Shown piece after piece: positions 48,381 to 57,795 of a stretch of DNA of 64,000 nt (the stretch's first letter is position 1; every line of letters starts with the position of its first letter). The DNA is from Fibrobacter sp. UWB11 (GTDB lineage Bacteria; Fibrobacterota; Fibrobacteria; Fibrobacterales; Fibrobacteraceae), in the NCBI RefSeq assembly GCF_900143015.1, contig NZ_FSRT01000004.1, positions 1 through 64,000 of the forward strand, written 5' to 3'. The translations under genes were made by a program, and so were the position numbers. Below the pieces are notes generated by a model. It was not told the origin of the DNA, did no database searches, and worked only from the letters and a program-made list of their open reading frames with translations.

Positions 48381-51300
48381 ATGGATAGAAACACAATGAA
48401 GAACACAATTAAATCCTTAAAACTATGGGTATTGGGCTGTGCTATGCTCATTGCAGGTGTGCAAAGTGCATCGGCAACATTGACCGGGTGTGAGGGAACC
48501 GTTTATCTAAAGCTTCCTGATGGATGGACTGCCGCTTATTCCGCTGCTGGTGGTCAGTTTGTTGCTTTTTCGAAGAGCACTAAGTATACCGGCTGGTATG
48601 AAATTAGCACTGCTAAAATCGGTGGTACAAACGGAGCGACTGATTTCTACATCTCGAAGGCTTTGAATGACTATGGCCAGACGGGTGGTATTACTCCGAC
48701 TCAGATTGGTGCCAATGTTCAATTTGCTAATGGCAAGGGCTTCTCTTGCGCCGATTTTGGCTCAAAGACGAATGAACTTTGGATCCAACAGGATTTCACG
48801 GATCCGACCAAGCCTTATGTCAAGGGAGATCCTCCAGACGTAAAGTATTTCTACGTGTTCTTGCCGGATGACAAGGTTTGGAAGAGCTCTGTGCCGATGA
48901 TTAGCGAAAACGGCAAAGATAAAGAAATGGATATCGATGCCGATAACTGCGGTTGGTATTACAGACGTTATGTCGATGAAGCCCTTCCGACGGAAGTCTT
49001 CATCCATAGAGATGATGACGAAACGTTGCAGTATGCCATCGGTATGCAAGGTGAAGGTGCTGAAACGCTTGAAAAGATTGACTTGGACGGTTTGTTTAAT
49101 GGTGTTTTCAATAGCGAACCGGGCTATAGTGGCGCATTGTTCTTTGTTGCTGACCAGAAGAAGGCTGCTGAACTTCCCAGCATAATGTCTGGGTGGTATG
49201 TTGAAAGACCGGCTATCAATGGTAGCTGCTCCTATAACCTTGCAGCTCGTATTTATGACTCCGATGCTAAGTTGCATCCGGCATTCTCTTGCTATAGTGG
49301 TCCTGGTGATGGCCCGGCTAATGACGGTTGCCAGAAAGTAGACCAAACGAATGCTGCTGCTGGTGCAAATCCGACTGTCGCTCTTAATGCTATTTATGAC
49401 TGTATCGGTGTGACTCCGGGCATTGTGGAATCGACTCTTGACCGCGCCACTAAGAAGCCGAAGCTCACGGCTGCTGGTAAAAAGTGCTTTATTGATGAGA
49501 AGTATTTCAACATGCTTTTCAATTACACTCCTGGTGTGAACGAAGTGACTTGCTTTGATATGCCGTTTACCCGTGCTGACGATGGCAAGTGGGAATTTGA
49601 CTCTGACTTCTATACAAGCCCTGGTCTTGAAACCCCTGTTCAGGGTGGTTTCTACCCGGTTGAAGCTACCGATGAAAAGAAACTCAAGGATGCTGACTCT
49701 ACGCAGCAAGCTGCTCCGTTAGCTCGTACAAAGCGTACTGCAGAAGGTCCTGTGTTCTATGGTCCGAATCTTCGTGAACTTCACCCGACTGAAAAGATTC
49801 CGATGATTGACGTGATTTGCAATGGCCCGGGTTGGAAGGGCGGTCATAAGTGCGATGGTCTCTTCGCTGATGGCGATGGCACCGAAGCCTTCTATACTGG
49901 CCTTAGCCCGGCTAACACTGGTGCTTGCGTCTTTGGTTGGAGCTGCCCGGATAAGGCTCCTGCAAATTGGGCATTCTTTGTGGATGGAACTGAAACTTCT
50001 GCTGCTTCGGGTAGCCCGCGTTGGAAGTCCGAAGAAGGCGGTAAGGGCAATGCCGGTCGTAACCAGCATTTCTGCTTCGAATCCCATGCTGAATTCCGCT
50101 TCAAGAAGGGACTCAAGTTCAGCTTCCGTGGTGACGATGACATTTGGGTTTATATTGATAACAAGCTTGCTGTGGACCTTGGTGGTACTCACCTCGCTGC
50201 TCCGGGCTATGTGGACTTGGATACGTTTATGCCCAATGGCAAGGCTGATTCCACCTATGATATCGATATCTTCTTCTGCGACCGTCGTACTACGATGAGT
50301 AACGTCCGTATCAAGACGAACATGTTCATTGAACAGACCGTGGGTATTAAGGCCGAAGGTCACCAGAATAGCAATGAAGACTATAGGCTGACTGGTGGTA
50401 ACAACAAGTTCAAGCTGAAGTATTCTCAGTCTGGTGGTGGTAGCTGCGCTGCTGCAAGAGGTACTGCAGTCGTGTTGGAAGGCAAACAGATTACGGATGC
50501 AGGCTATAAGATTACTTATACGCTCACCACTGATAAGAGTGGTTCTGACCCGACCAAGACGATTATTTCTGCAGAAGAATTCGAAGCTAATCCGGTTCAG
50601 TTAGATGGCATCATCGATGTCACAGAACCGGGTGAACCGATGATTAACGAAATCAAGTTGAAGAAGAGACTTACTCCGGATACGTACTATCTGCGCATTA
50701 CGATTGGTACTGATGTCTATATTATGTCCTGGGAAATTAAGGGTAGCGTTGCTGTTGCTAACCGTGATGCCGTTATTGTTGACGCAACTGGTTACAAGAG
50801 CCCGGTGATGCCGTTCAAGAGTTCTGCAATGGCTACAAATGCAGCCGATGTTACGGTTGACCAGCTTATCCCGCTCTACATTGCTCCGATTACGGATCCG
50901 TGTGGTGGTACACCTTCTGCTACTTGCACCCAGCCGGTCCAGTTGAGCGCTGCTGTTGGTTCTGAATATTCCTTGGATGTTAAGGACGCTGCAGGCAATG
51001 CTTCTACTCTGGTTACCTTCTACAAGTTGGAAAACGGACAACTTTCAATGGTTGACCCGGTCAAGTACAATCGTAAGATTGGTGCCGGTGGTGTTGATAC
51101 CCTTTATGCAACTATCCCGTTCAACCAGTTCACGACATCTCAAAATGAGACTGTGGTCATCAGTGTAAAGGATAGTCCTTATAAGGCTACGCTCTCGTTC
51201 TTCGTGCCGACGATTGCGTTCGTTGAATCTGAAACGTCTTTGACTGTTAAGACTTCGGAACCGGATAACGTAACTCACTTGAAGTCCGAAGAAGTTGACT

Positions 51301-53081
51301 TCTACTTGATCGCTCTTGACCCGACTAAGAATAACTCTCCGTGCGGTGATGCTTGCAACTTTAAGGTGACTGCTGGTTCTGAACTCTCTAAGGGCTTGGA
51401 AATCCTTTATGGTCCTGATTCCACCGTTCACGTTGTGAATGGTCGTGCAACGGTTACCGTCAAGTCTTCTATGGTTTATGAATTGCCGACTTCTTCTGCA
51501 ACTCTCCATGTGAAGGGCCCGAGTGCTACTATGATGCAGGCTAAGGTTGTCAACTTGCAGTTTATTGAACCGCCGGTTCCGACACCGCTCTTGGCCGATA
51601 TCTTCGACGTCCATGGCGAACTTCCGGCTTCTTCGATGAACATCCCGGCTGAATACTTCAGCATGCAGACGGAATACCTCGATGGTATTGGTGACTCCCT
51701 TGCTATTTACTACTACCGTCCGTTTATCAACCACGAAGACTCCCTCCCGAATAAGATTGCAGTCTTCTGGGATGAAGATGAAAAGGATTCTGTGGTCTTT
51801 GAAAAGGCTGAAATTAAGGCTGGTACTGTTTGCGGTGCTGCTGCATCTCTGCCTGATTCTCTCTGCTTGCCGCGAATCACTCTCGGTGGCAAGAAACTCT
51901 CCAAGAATGTGAAGACCTCTGGTAAGGGTAAGCTCAAGTCTTGGGCTACTTACACGGCTCGCGGTACTGTTGTGACGAACTTCTACTCTTGCGCAATTTA
52001 TGACCGCATTGCCCCGATCATCGTCTCTGCAAGAGCTATGACCGAAACTATGGGCGGTGTTGACTTGGCTAAGCTCAAGATCGAATTCTCTGAACCTGTT
52101 CAGAAAACGACCGAAGGCGATGCTAAGGGTGATGCAGTTCTTTCCTTCTACATTAACAATGGAAAGCAGCCGCAGTTTACCGAATATATACCGCTGAACC
52201 CGGGTTCTTCGATTCCGCCTTCTACGAACTCGAACACCATGAATTTGCTTTACAGCGCAAATGGCTTGTTCCCGCAGTCTGGTGACTATATCCACTTCGG
52301 TAGCATTGCAGGTGTGGGCCTCTTTACGGACCAGTCTGACTATGCAACTTATCCTGGTGGCGATACTCTCCGTCCGGCTGATGATGCTACTTATGGTTGG
52401 AACATTGCTCCGGGCTATAATGCAAGTGGACGTCTCCCGTCTCCGTGGGTATTGATCTCTGGTGATGTGAGTGCCTACGCTGTCAGAATCATTCCGTCCG
52501 CAATGGGTGGCATTCCGAGAACTCCGGCTGAAGCCGCTAACCTTGATGCGTTCGACATCTTTACCTACGACGCAAACAAGGATGACGACAACTTCAGAGC
52601 AGACATCCTTGCTGGTCAGGGCGAATTTGAAAAGTATGGCTTTATTCCGCATGGCTGGTATGTCAAGACCGATATGGGTGCCATGATCGAATCCAAGGAA
52701 GATTTTGTCAACTCCAACAAGAAGAACGTGTTCTTTGATTACGAACTCAGTTTCTTCACGAACTTGGGCTCTCATGTGGCAACAAAGAAGGGCCGCATCT
52801 TCTGCGATGACGACAAGAACTTTGAAGTCAACCAGAAGTACTACTTCGGTGGTGCAGGTCACAACTGCGTTGAAACCCGTAGGAACTTCTACATCGTGTG
52901 GAACATGAAGTCCGACAAGAACCGCCTCGTTGGTTCTGGCGCCTTCATCACCAAGCTCAAGACTTACGTCCAGCTTGATAACCACGGTAAGAAGAACAAG
53001 TTCGACAAGACCGAAATGTGGGGCGTCCGCCATAACGCTAAGACGATTGGCAGCTTCCCGGTCTACAAGGCCAATCCGTAA
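48381..53081 (+). CDS. Fibro-slime domain surface protein
   Basis: 1566 residues. Signal peptide near 1-33 (ending SASA). The fibro-slime domain (about 500-650) shows FFVDGTE, FSFRGDDDIWVYIDNKLAVD, and a Cys-rich CDRRTTMSN; it is PA14-related and known from Fibrobacter and Dictyostelium, where such proteins serve in adhesion to cellulose. N-terminal part unlike known families. C-terminal 700 residues are beta-rich, with Ig-like repeats (for example RIAPIIVSARAMTETMGG). No clear sorting tail. It carries many Cys for an envelope protein. The 340-nt upstream interval (48039-48380) shows a hairpin TCAAG / CTTGA near 48333 but no confident promoter. Well-biased codon use implies high expression. 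Confidence 0.9.
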   Translation: MDRNTMKNTIKSLKLWVLGCAMLIAGVQSASATLTGCEGTVYLKLPDGWTAAYSAAGGQFVAFSKSTKYTGWYEISTAKIGGTNGATDFYISKALNDYGQTGGITPTQIGANVQFANGKGFSCADFGSKTNELWIQQDFTDPTKPYVKGDPPDVKYFYVFLPDDKVWKSSVPMISENGKDKEMDIDADNCGWYYRRYVDEALPTEVFIHRDDDETLQYAIGMQGEGAETLEKIDLDGLFNGVFNSEPGYSGALFFVADQKKAAELPSIMSGWYVERPAINGSCSYNLAARIYDSDAKLHPAFSCYSGPGDGPANDGCQKVDQTNAAAGANPTVALNAIYDCIGVTPGIVESTLDRATKKPKLTAAGKKCFIDEKYFNMLFNYTPGVNEVTCFDMPFTRADDGKWEFDSDFYTSPGLETPVQGGFYPVEATDEKKLKDADSTQQAAPLARTKRTAEGPVFYGPNLRELHPTEKIPMIDVICNGPGWKGGHKCDGLFADGDGTEAFYTGLSPANTGACVFGWSCPDKAPANWAFFVDGTETSAASGSPRWKSEEGGKGNAGRNQHFCFESHAEFRFKKGLKFSFRGDDDIWVYIDNKLAVDLGGTHLAAPGYVDLDTFMPNGKADSTYDIDIFFCDRRTTMSNVRIKTNMFIEQTVGIKAEGHQNSNEDYRLTGGNNKFKLKYSQSGGGSCAAARGTAVVLEGKQITDAGYKITYTLTTDKSGSDPTKTIISAEEFEANPVQLDGIIDVTEPGEPMINEIKLKKRLTPDTYYLRITIGTDVYIMSWEIKGSVAVANRDAVIVDATGYKSPVMPFKSSAMATNAADVTVDQLIPLYIAPITDPCGGTPSATCTQPVQLSAAVGSEYSLDVKDAAGNASTLVTFYKLENGQLSMVDPVKYNRKIGAGGVDTLYATIPFNQFTTSQNETVVISVKDSPYKATLSFFVPTIAFVESETSLTVKTSEPDNVTHLKSEEVDFYLIALDPTKNNSPCGDACNFKVTAGSELSKGLEILYGPDSTVHVVNGRATVTVKSSMVYELPTSSATLHVKGPSATMMQAKVVNLQFIEPPVPTPLLADIFDVHGELPASSMNIPAEYFSMQTEYLDGIGDSLAIYYYRPFINHEDSLPNKIAVFWDEDEKDSVVFEKAEIKAGTVCGAAASLPDSLCLPRITLGGKKLSKNVKTSGKGKLKSWATYTARGTVVTNFYSCAIYDRIAPIIVSARAMTETMGGVDLAKLKIEFSEPVQKTTEGDAKGDAVLSFYINNGKQPQFTEYIPLNPGSSIPPSTNSNTMNLLYSANGLFPQSGDYIHFGSIAGVGLFTDQSDYATYPGGDTLRPADDATYGWNIAPGYNASGRLPSPWVLISGDVSAYAVRIIPSAMGGIPRTPAEAANLDAFDIFTYDANKDDDNFRADILAGQGEFEKYGFIPHGWYVKTDMGAMIESKEDFVNSNKKNVFFDYELSFFTNLGSHVATKKGRIFCDDDKNFEVNQKYYFGGAGHNCVETRRNFYIVWNMKSDKNRLVGSGAFITKLKTYVQLDNHGKKNKFDKTEMWGVRHNAKTIGSFPVYKANP

Positions 53082-53103
53082 TAGAGATCTTTAAGGTTTC
53101 AGA

Positions 53104-53129
53104 AAGCCTCCCTTCGGGGAGGCTTTTTC
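53104..53129 (+). terminator. Terminator of the fibro-slime gene
   Basis: A 9-bp stem AAGCCTCCC / GGGAGGCTT with a UUCG tetraloop, then a T run. It ends in the -10 box of the next gene. Confidence 0.9.
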
Positions 53130-53142
53130 TATATTTCTATAC

Positions 53143-53544
53143 ATGCGAAAGTTTATAATTGCAGCTTCTTTATGCGCTATGGCTTGGGCCGGATCGCCAA
53201 CTGATATGGACTCTCTTTTCCGCGGAAACGAGTACAAGCCGACGCTTAGTGCATCGCTCCGCGATACGACAAGCAATTCTGCAGTACCTGCCAAGGTCTC
53301 TGGCAAGAATGACAAGGGTGATGGGTTCTACATGCTCCAGTTCGAAGCTGTAGGCGATTTTGACGCCGCTCAGAGGCGCAAGGCTCAGCTCTCCGCTAGC
53401 ACCGGCTATACCATCCAGGTCGTGTTCGATACACCGTTCTACAAGCTTCGCGGCGGTGGATGGAACAAACGCAAGGTCGCTGAGGACAAGGCTCGCGAAC
53501 TCTCCGCGTACAATATCAACGCCTTTGTTGTAAAGATCCGATAA
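53143..53544 (+). CDS. Secreted SPOR-like domain protein
   Basis: 133 residues with signal peptide (cleavage near AWAG), a short low-complexity part, and a C-terminal SPOR-type beta-alpha-beta fold of about 70 residues (YMLQFEAVGDFDAAQRRKAQ and the GWNKRKVAEDKARELSAY helix). SPOR domains bind denuded glycan strands at the division septum. RlpA in this window has no SPOR domain, so the two could act together, but they lie 23 kb apart. TATATT ends 7 nt before the ATG, with no ribosome site. Confidence 0.8.
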   Translation: MRKFIIAASLCAMAWAGSPTDMDSLFRGNEYKPTLSASLRDTTSNSAVPAKVSGKNDKGDGFYMLQFEAVGDFDAAQRRKAQLSASTGYTIQVVFDTPFYKLRGGGWNKRKVAEDKARELSAYNINAFVVKIR

Positions 53545-53570
53545 GCGCGTATAAAAGCGCTAAACGCACA

Positions 53571-53602
53571 AAGAGCAGGCTAGGCCTGCTCTTGTTGTTT
53601 TT
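53571..53602. terminator. Terminator between SPOR gene and helicase-like gene
   Basis: A perfect 10-bp stem AAGAGCAGGC / GCCTGCTCTT with loop TAG, followed by GTTGTTTTTT. Confidence 0.85.
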
Positions 53603-53627
53603 TAATTCAGAATTGCGCCGTAGGCGC

Positions 53628-56600
53628 CTACAGCACGCCAAGAATCTGCTTGATGCTGTGGTCGTCTAGCTTTAACAGCGCACGTTCCTCTGGGGGCACG
53701 TAAGCCATCTTGCGCTCGTTGTCGGGCCTCTTGGTGCGGTCTCGGAGCACTATCGCTTTGTTCTTGAGCGAGTAGAAGAATGGGCCTGTCTTGACAAATT
53801 GCTTTTGGTGCAGCGCTTGCTTGATGGCATCGCTTAATACGGCAGTAATCTTGGGTGTCGCGTGTTCAACGTTGTGCAATTCCAGAAGTCTCTGCAACAA
53901 TAATTCTCCATGGATCGGGGATTCGCTATCGACATAGAACTTTAGCTGTTCGATAAGCTTGTCCACCGGGAGCTCTTGAATGGGCAAATCGTCTCCGGAG
54001 CCTTCCTTTGCAAAGTGGACCACATTGTAAGGCTCGGCTTGAATATCGCTGTTCTGTTCCGCATCGTCAATAGAAAGGTCTTCTTGCGGTGGCGGTGCGA
54101 CGCTCTGTTCAATTGCAATGGTGGCAATCAGATTTTCTTTTTCGTCTGCGTTCGAAATGTTCCAGAGCGGAAGCCACATGGGGAGGACCTTCCAGCCGAG
54201 TCTCGTAAATGCATTCGGACGAGTGTATTCGCGATCTTCAATCGACTCGTTGTATAGTCCGTAGCTGCAATCGCTTTCGATTACCGCAAGGAAACGCTTG
54301 GAATTGTTGGCGTCAACGATGACCGGCCCCACCGGTATGTTGCATGGGGCTATGTAGTCCTTAAATGCAATGGATTCTGCCTTGAGAACTTCTTTAATTT
54401 GTTTGCTGAACGGTGTGTCGATGACGTTGGTGGTGCCCGTTGCATTTTCGCTTGTGGACTTACTCTTGAGCGAAACAACCCATTCTTGGAATAGACCTTC
54501 TTTTTCTGTTAACTTGTCTGATTCTTCGTTGTTCAAGAACAGGCAAAGGCTCTGCTTTGCAAGTGTGGAGCCTATGGCGAGTTTGCGGCTTTCTGTAGCA
54601 TTCGAAACATCGTCGATGTCTACGCAAACCAGAATTTCGTCACGGTATAAATCTACAGCGCGTTCAATGGTTTTGATGTAGAACTTGTTTTGCAGAGTTC
54701 CTTGAGTAAAGAACTTGGCAACGTTGGGATTCTTTTCTAAATGATTTTGTAGTGCGACTTCGATTTCTTTGCAAAGAGCCTGGCTAGAAGCTACAATTCC
54801 AAGTGTTTGGCTCGGATTCTTTGTCGCATGTTGGATAGCCTTTTCTGCAATGGCCGAAATCTTGTCGTGAACGACTTTTACGGTCTGAGACTTGCCTGTT
54901 GTAATCGTTGAATTCGGGAATTGCGCAATTTCGTTGTTGTAAATTTTGTTATTTGCAAAACGGAACAACGCCGGGTTTGCGTATTGCATTGTATAACTGA
55001 TAACGCGTGTAGGAATTCCCTTGCGAAGCGCTGCAGAAAGCACGTTGTCTTTAAAGAAAATCGATTGTGAAGAAACTTCCATATTGCAGGCGTCCATGGG
55101 GAGCGCCTCAAGCGTTGGCTCGCAGGGGTTTCCAAATAGAATGACTTTCTTGGAATTGAAAATTCCTGGCATGGCTTCGGCTATCGTCATGCAATCGGCA
55201 TCCAATAGCAATGCGACATCAAATGATTCAAAGTCTGGATGGTATGATTGTGATAAAGTAACGATTTGCAATCGGGCGGGATTTTTTTCGACCGTTTCGT
55301 GCATGGCACGGAAGTTTGCGTTCGAGAATTGGTCTAGCAATGTTCTGTATTGCTTGCCCTGTTGCTTGCGGTTCTTCGAAGACGGACTGAACAATTCCGG
55401 ACATTCTGCGGTAGCCGCTTGCATTTGGCTGTTTGTCCATGAACGGGCAAATGCCATTGCAACGTCTTTACTAGCGTTCTTGGAATCCTTTACGAATTGC
55501 GCAAGATTTTCACATGGCGAATCGTTGATGTTTTCGATGTGCTCGCAAATCTGCAAGTAAACGTCTTGCTTGTCCCACTGGGTGGACCAACGCTCGATTT
55601 TATCTGTCCACAAATCAATATTTTGCGATTCCAAGGATTCGCTTAAATTGAGCGATTTGCTGATGCTCTGGAGCGCCTTTAGCAGTTCTTCGACGCTAGC
55701 CTGGATTTTGTCTAAATTCTCGGCAAACGGTTTGAACAAGTGCCATTTTGCAAGCAACTGCATCAGATAATCATGCTGGTCGCTGTTCTTGATTCGTGCG
55801 CGGAACACGTAGTAATGGCGGATCTTGTTTGCTAAATCATTCCAGTCGGTCTTTTCGTATTTCCAGTCTTTACCGAACAGACGCGTGGCAAGTACAGAGG
55901 AATCTTTGTACTTGCGTCTGTATTCTTGCATTTCGATAAGCTTGTCGATTTGCTCGATAAGCATGTCATCGGAGGTAATGCTCTTTGGGTTCTTGAAAAC
56001 GCTAAGCAAAATGCGCTTGGGTCTGCGGTAGTGATCCGAGAGCGACTTGAGTGCGGAATTGAGACTATCGTAAAATTCGTTGCGGGCTGCAACAATGTTT
56101 ACGTCAATGGCATCTTCCAAAAAGATGTCGGAGCCCTTGCGGCGATAACTAGACCAACGGGCGCCTGCACTTGGCAAATCGTTGAGGTCATCTTGGTAGG
56201 CTATCCATCCGTTTGAATGGAGATTCCAGTCTTCAAGGCCCGGCATATCCTTGTCGAAATTTTTCTTGAAGACATTTATCAAAGTAAGAATGTCCGAAAG
56301 ATTGAATCCATCGAGATAGAGCTTAGATTTGACGACGCTCTCGATGAATGGCTTGATGGTCTCGATTAAGTCTTTTGCTCGAGAAAGCTCTTCGCCAATC
56401 AAATTTTTGCGTTCTTTCGAAACAGCCGGCAACGTTATTCCTTGGAATGCGTTGTAGACTTCTATTCCGTTTTGTTCAAAAAATAGCTGAGTCATTTCTT
56501 CAAGGCTTGAATGTATTGCCTTGAATTTGTCATAACGGACATCTGCAATGTTCTTGAATAAGTCACTTGCGAATTTTGACTTGACGTTTTTTAATTTTGT

Positions 56601-57716
56601 AATTTCGTCGAGCAATTCCGTGAGTGTTGCACCGCAGGGTTTGAGCGGAAAGTTGACGGAATCGTAGTACGTGACGAGTTTTGCACGGAGCTCGCTCAAC
56701 GTGCTTTTAATCGTATCACGGTCGGGACCTTGAAACGATCGGAATGGCGGCTTCCAGGCGTTTTCAAAGTTAAACTTAGTGATGGCCCTACGGCTAATCA
56801 CACAGACTTTTTTCTTTTGCTGGATGAGCTCTGCGGTTATGTTTACAGCGGCTTTAGCCTTTTCTGCTCCTGGGAGCGTTTGGATGGCATAAGCTGAATA
56901 TTTTTCATCTAGTGCATCGATGACAGCCTTGTTTGTTTGCGAATCCGTAATGTATGGAAAATAGTGTTCCGCTGGATTGAAAACGTGGTCGTAAGGTTCT
57001 TCGTCAAAGAGCGATGGCTGCGGCAAGAATCCTTCGTTTCCGATAGTCGCAATGAAAAATTCGTTATTGGCTGCTTTTGCGGTTGTCCAGCACTCGCTTG
57101 TGAGTTTCTTTTTGAGAAGAATTTTGTTTGTGCTGTAAAACGTGATGCAATAGCCGTTGCGTGTAAACTTCCAATCTGTTTTAGCTGCAATCTTTTTTTC
57201 GAGCGTGTCGAAAAATTTTTGGATGTTGAACGTCTTGTTCTTGTAGAAATCCGAGGCTATTGGGAACTTGATGTTTTTATCGAGCGATTGGAGCGCGATA
57301 TTTTCGATAGGTGCACAATCTGAAATGGTTAATGTATCGTGCTCGGTATCGTAGGTAAGCGGGATAAGGATTGCTGGGGCGAGCATCTTTTCGCCGCACT
57401 TGATAAATCCCGTTGCCATGTACAGGTCTTGGTTGCAAAAGTCTTCGACTTTTGATTTTAGAATTTTACGGAAAGTCTCGAGATCTGCTGTTTGCCTTTC
57501 TTCGTTATATTTGGCAGAAACAGGGAAAAAATGCGCGAGAGTGCGAGGCTTGGATTCATTTTGCCAAGTCTCAAAAAATAGGTCTCCGTTGTCTAACAGC
57601 AGCGGGGATTGAAACTTGTTTTTTTGCGAGAAGCTGAGGAGTCGGTCTTTGGTTTCAAAGGCTGCTGCTTCTTCGCGAATTCTTTCTATGGTAGTAGACA
57701 CAGACGTTGATGCCAT
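53628..57716 (-). CDS. Giant DUF4011/DUF3320-type protein with eroded SF1 helicase and Vsr-like nuclease region
   Basis: 1362 residues. The N-terminus recalls DUF4011 (RLLSFSQKNKFQSPLLL). At about 281-290 stands TLPGAEKAKA where an SF1 helicase has GPPGTGKS, and the expected DEAS of Walker B is DADC, so both ATP motifs have decayed. Near 1129-1190 is a MTES_1575/Vsr-like nuclease region (LAVIESDCSYGLYN, then RLGWKVLPMWLPLW). The last 95 residues resemble DUF3320 (LLQRLLELHNVEHATPKI). Such giant proteins are often found near phage-defence genes. TATATT ends 6 nt before the ATG. It is a single gene. Whether it works as an ATP-independent nuclease, a decoy or is failing is unknown. Confidence 0.7.
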   Translation of the reverse strand: MASTSVSTTIERIREEAAAFETKDRLLSFSQKNKFQSPLLLDNGDLFFETWQNESKPRTLAHFFPVSAKYNEERQTADLETFRKILKSKVEDFCNQDLYMATGFIKCGEKMLAPAILIPLTYDTEHDTLTISDCAPIENIALQSLDKNIKFPIASDFYKNKTFNIQKFFDTLEKKIAAKTDWKFTRNGYCITFYSTNKILLKKKLTSECWTTAKAANNEFFIATIGNEGFLPQPSLFDEEPYDHVFNPAEHYFPYITDSQTNKAVIDALDEKYSAYAIQTLPGAEKAKAAVNITAELIQQKKKVCVISRRAITKFNFENAWKPPFRSFQGPDRDTIKSTLSELRAKLVTYYDSVNFPLKPCGATLTELLDEITKLKNVKSKFASDLFKNIADVRYDKFKAIHSSLEEMTQLFFEQNGIEVYNAFQGITLPAVSKERKNLIGEELSRAKDLIETIKPFIESVVKSKLYLDGFNLSDILTLINVFKKNFDKDMPGLEDWNLHSNGWIAYQDDLNDLPSAGARWSSYRRKGSDIFLEDAIDVNIVAARNEFYDSLNSALKSLSDHYRRPKRILLSVFKNPKSITSDDMLIEQIDKLIEMQEYRRKYKDSSVLATRLFGKDWKYEKTDWNDLANKIRHYYVFRARIKNSDQHDYLMQLLAKWHLFKPFAENLDKIQASVEELLKALQSISKSLNLSESLESQNIDLWTDKIERWSTQWDKQDVYLQICEHIENINDSPCENLAQFVKDSKNASKDVAMAFARSWTNSQMQAATAECPELFSPSSKNRKQQGKQYRTLLDQFSNANFRAMHETVEKNPARLQIVTLSQSYHPDFESFDVALLLDADCMTIAEAMPGIFNSKKVILFGNPCEPTLEALPMDACNMEVSSQSIFFKDNVLSAALRKGIPTRVISYTMQYANPALFRFANNKIYNNEIAQFPNSTITTGKSQTVKVVHDKISAIAEKAIQHATKNPSQTLGIVASSQALCKEIEVALQNHLEKNPNVAKFFTQGTLQNKFYIKTIERAVDLYRDEILVCVDIDDVSNATESRKLAIGSTLAKQSLCLFLNNEESDKLTEKEGLFQEWVVSLKSKSTSENATGTTNVIDTPFSKQIKEVLKAESIAFKDYIAPCNIPVGPVIVDANNSKRFLAVIESDCSYGLYNESIEDREYTRPNAFTRLGWKVLPMWLPLWNISNADEKENLIATIAIEQSVAPPPQEDLSIDDAEQNSDIQAEPYNVVHFAKEGSGDDLPIQELPVDKLIEQLKFYVDSESPIHGELLLQRLLELHNVEHATPKITAVLSDAIKQALHQKQFVKTGPFFYSLKNKAIVLRDRTKRPDNERKMAYVPPEERALLKLDDHSIKQILGVL

Positions 57717-57795
57717 ACCATGAATATAAATTTTTTTTAACCCATGTGAATACTAGTTGTAGCCCGTATGTATGGATATAGCGTCAATGCTTTCG

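Noticed and set aside
51045-53033. 662-residue open frame opposite the fibro-slime gene
   Set aside because: The length follows from strong codon bias in the sense gene. It contains no recognisable domain, and start and composition are those of a shadow frame.
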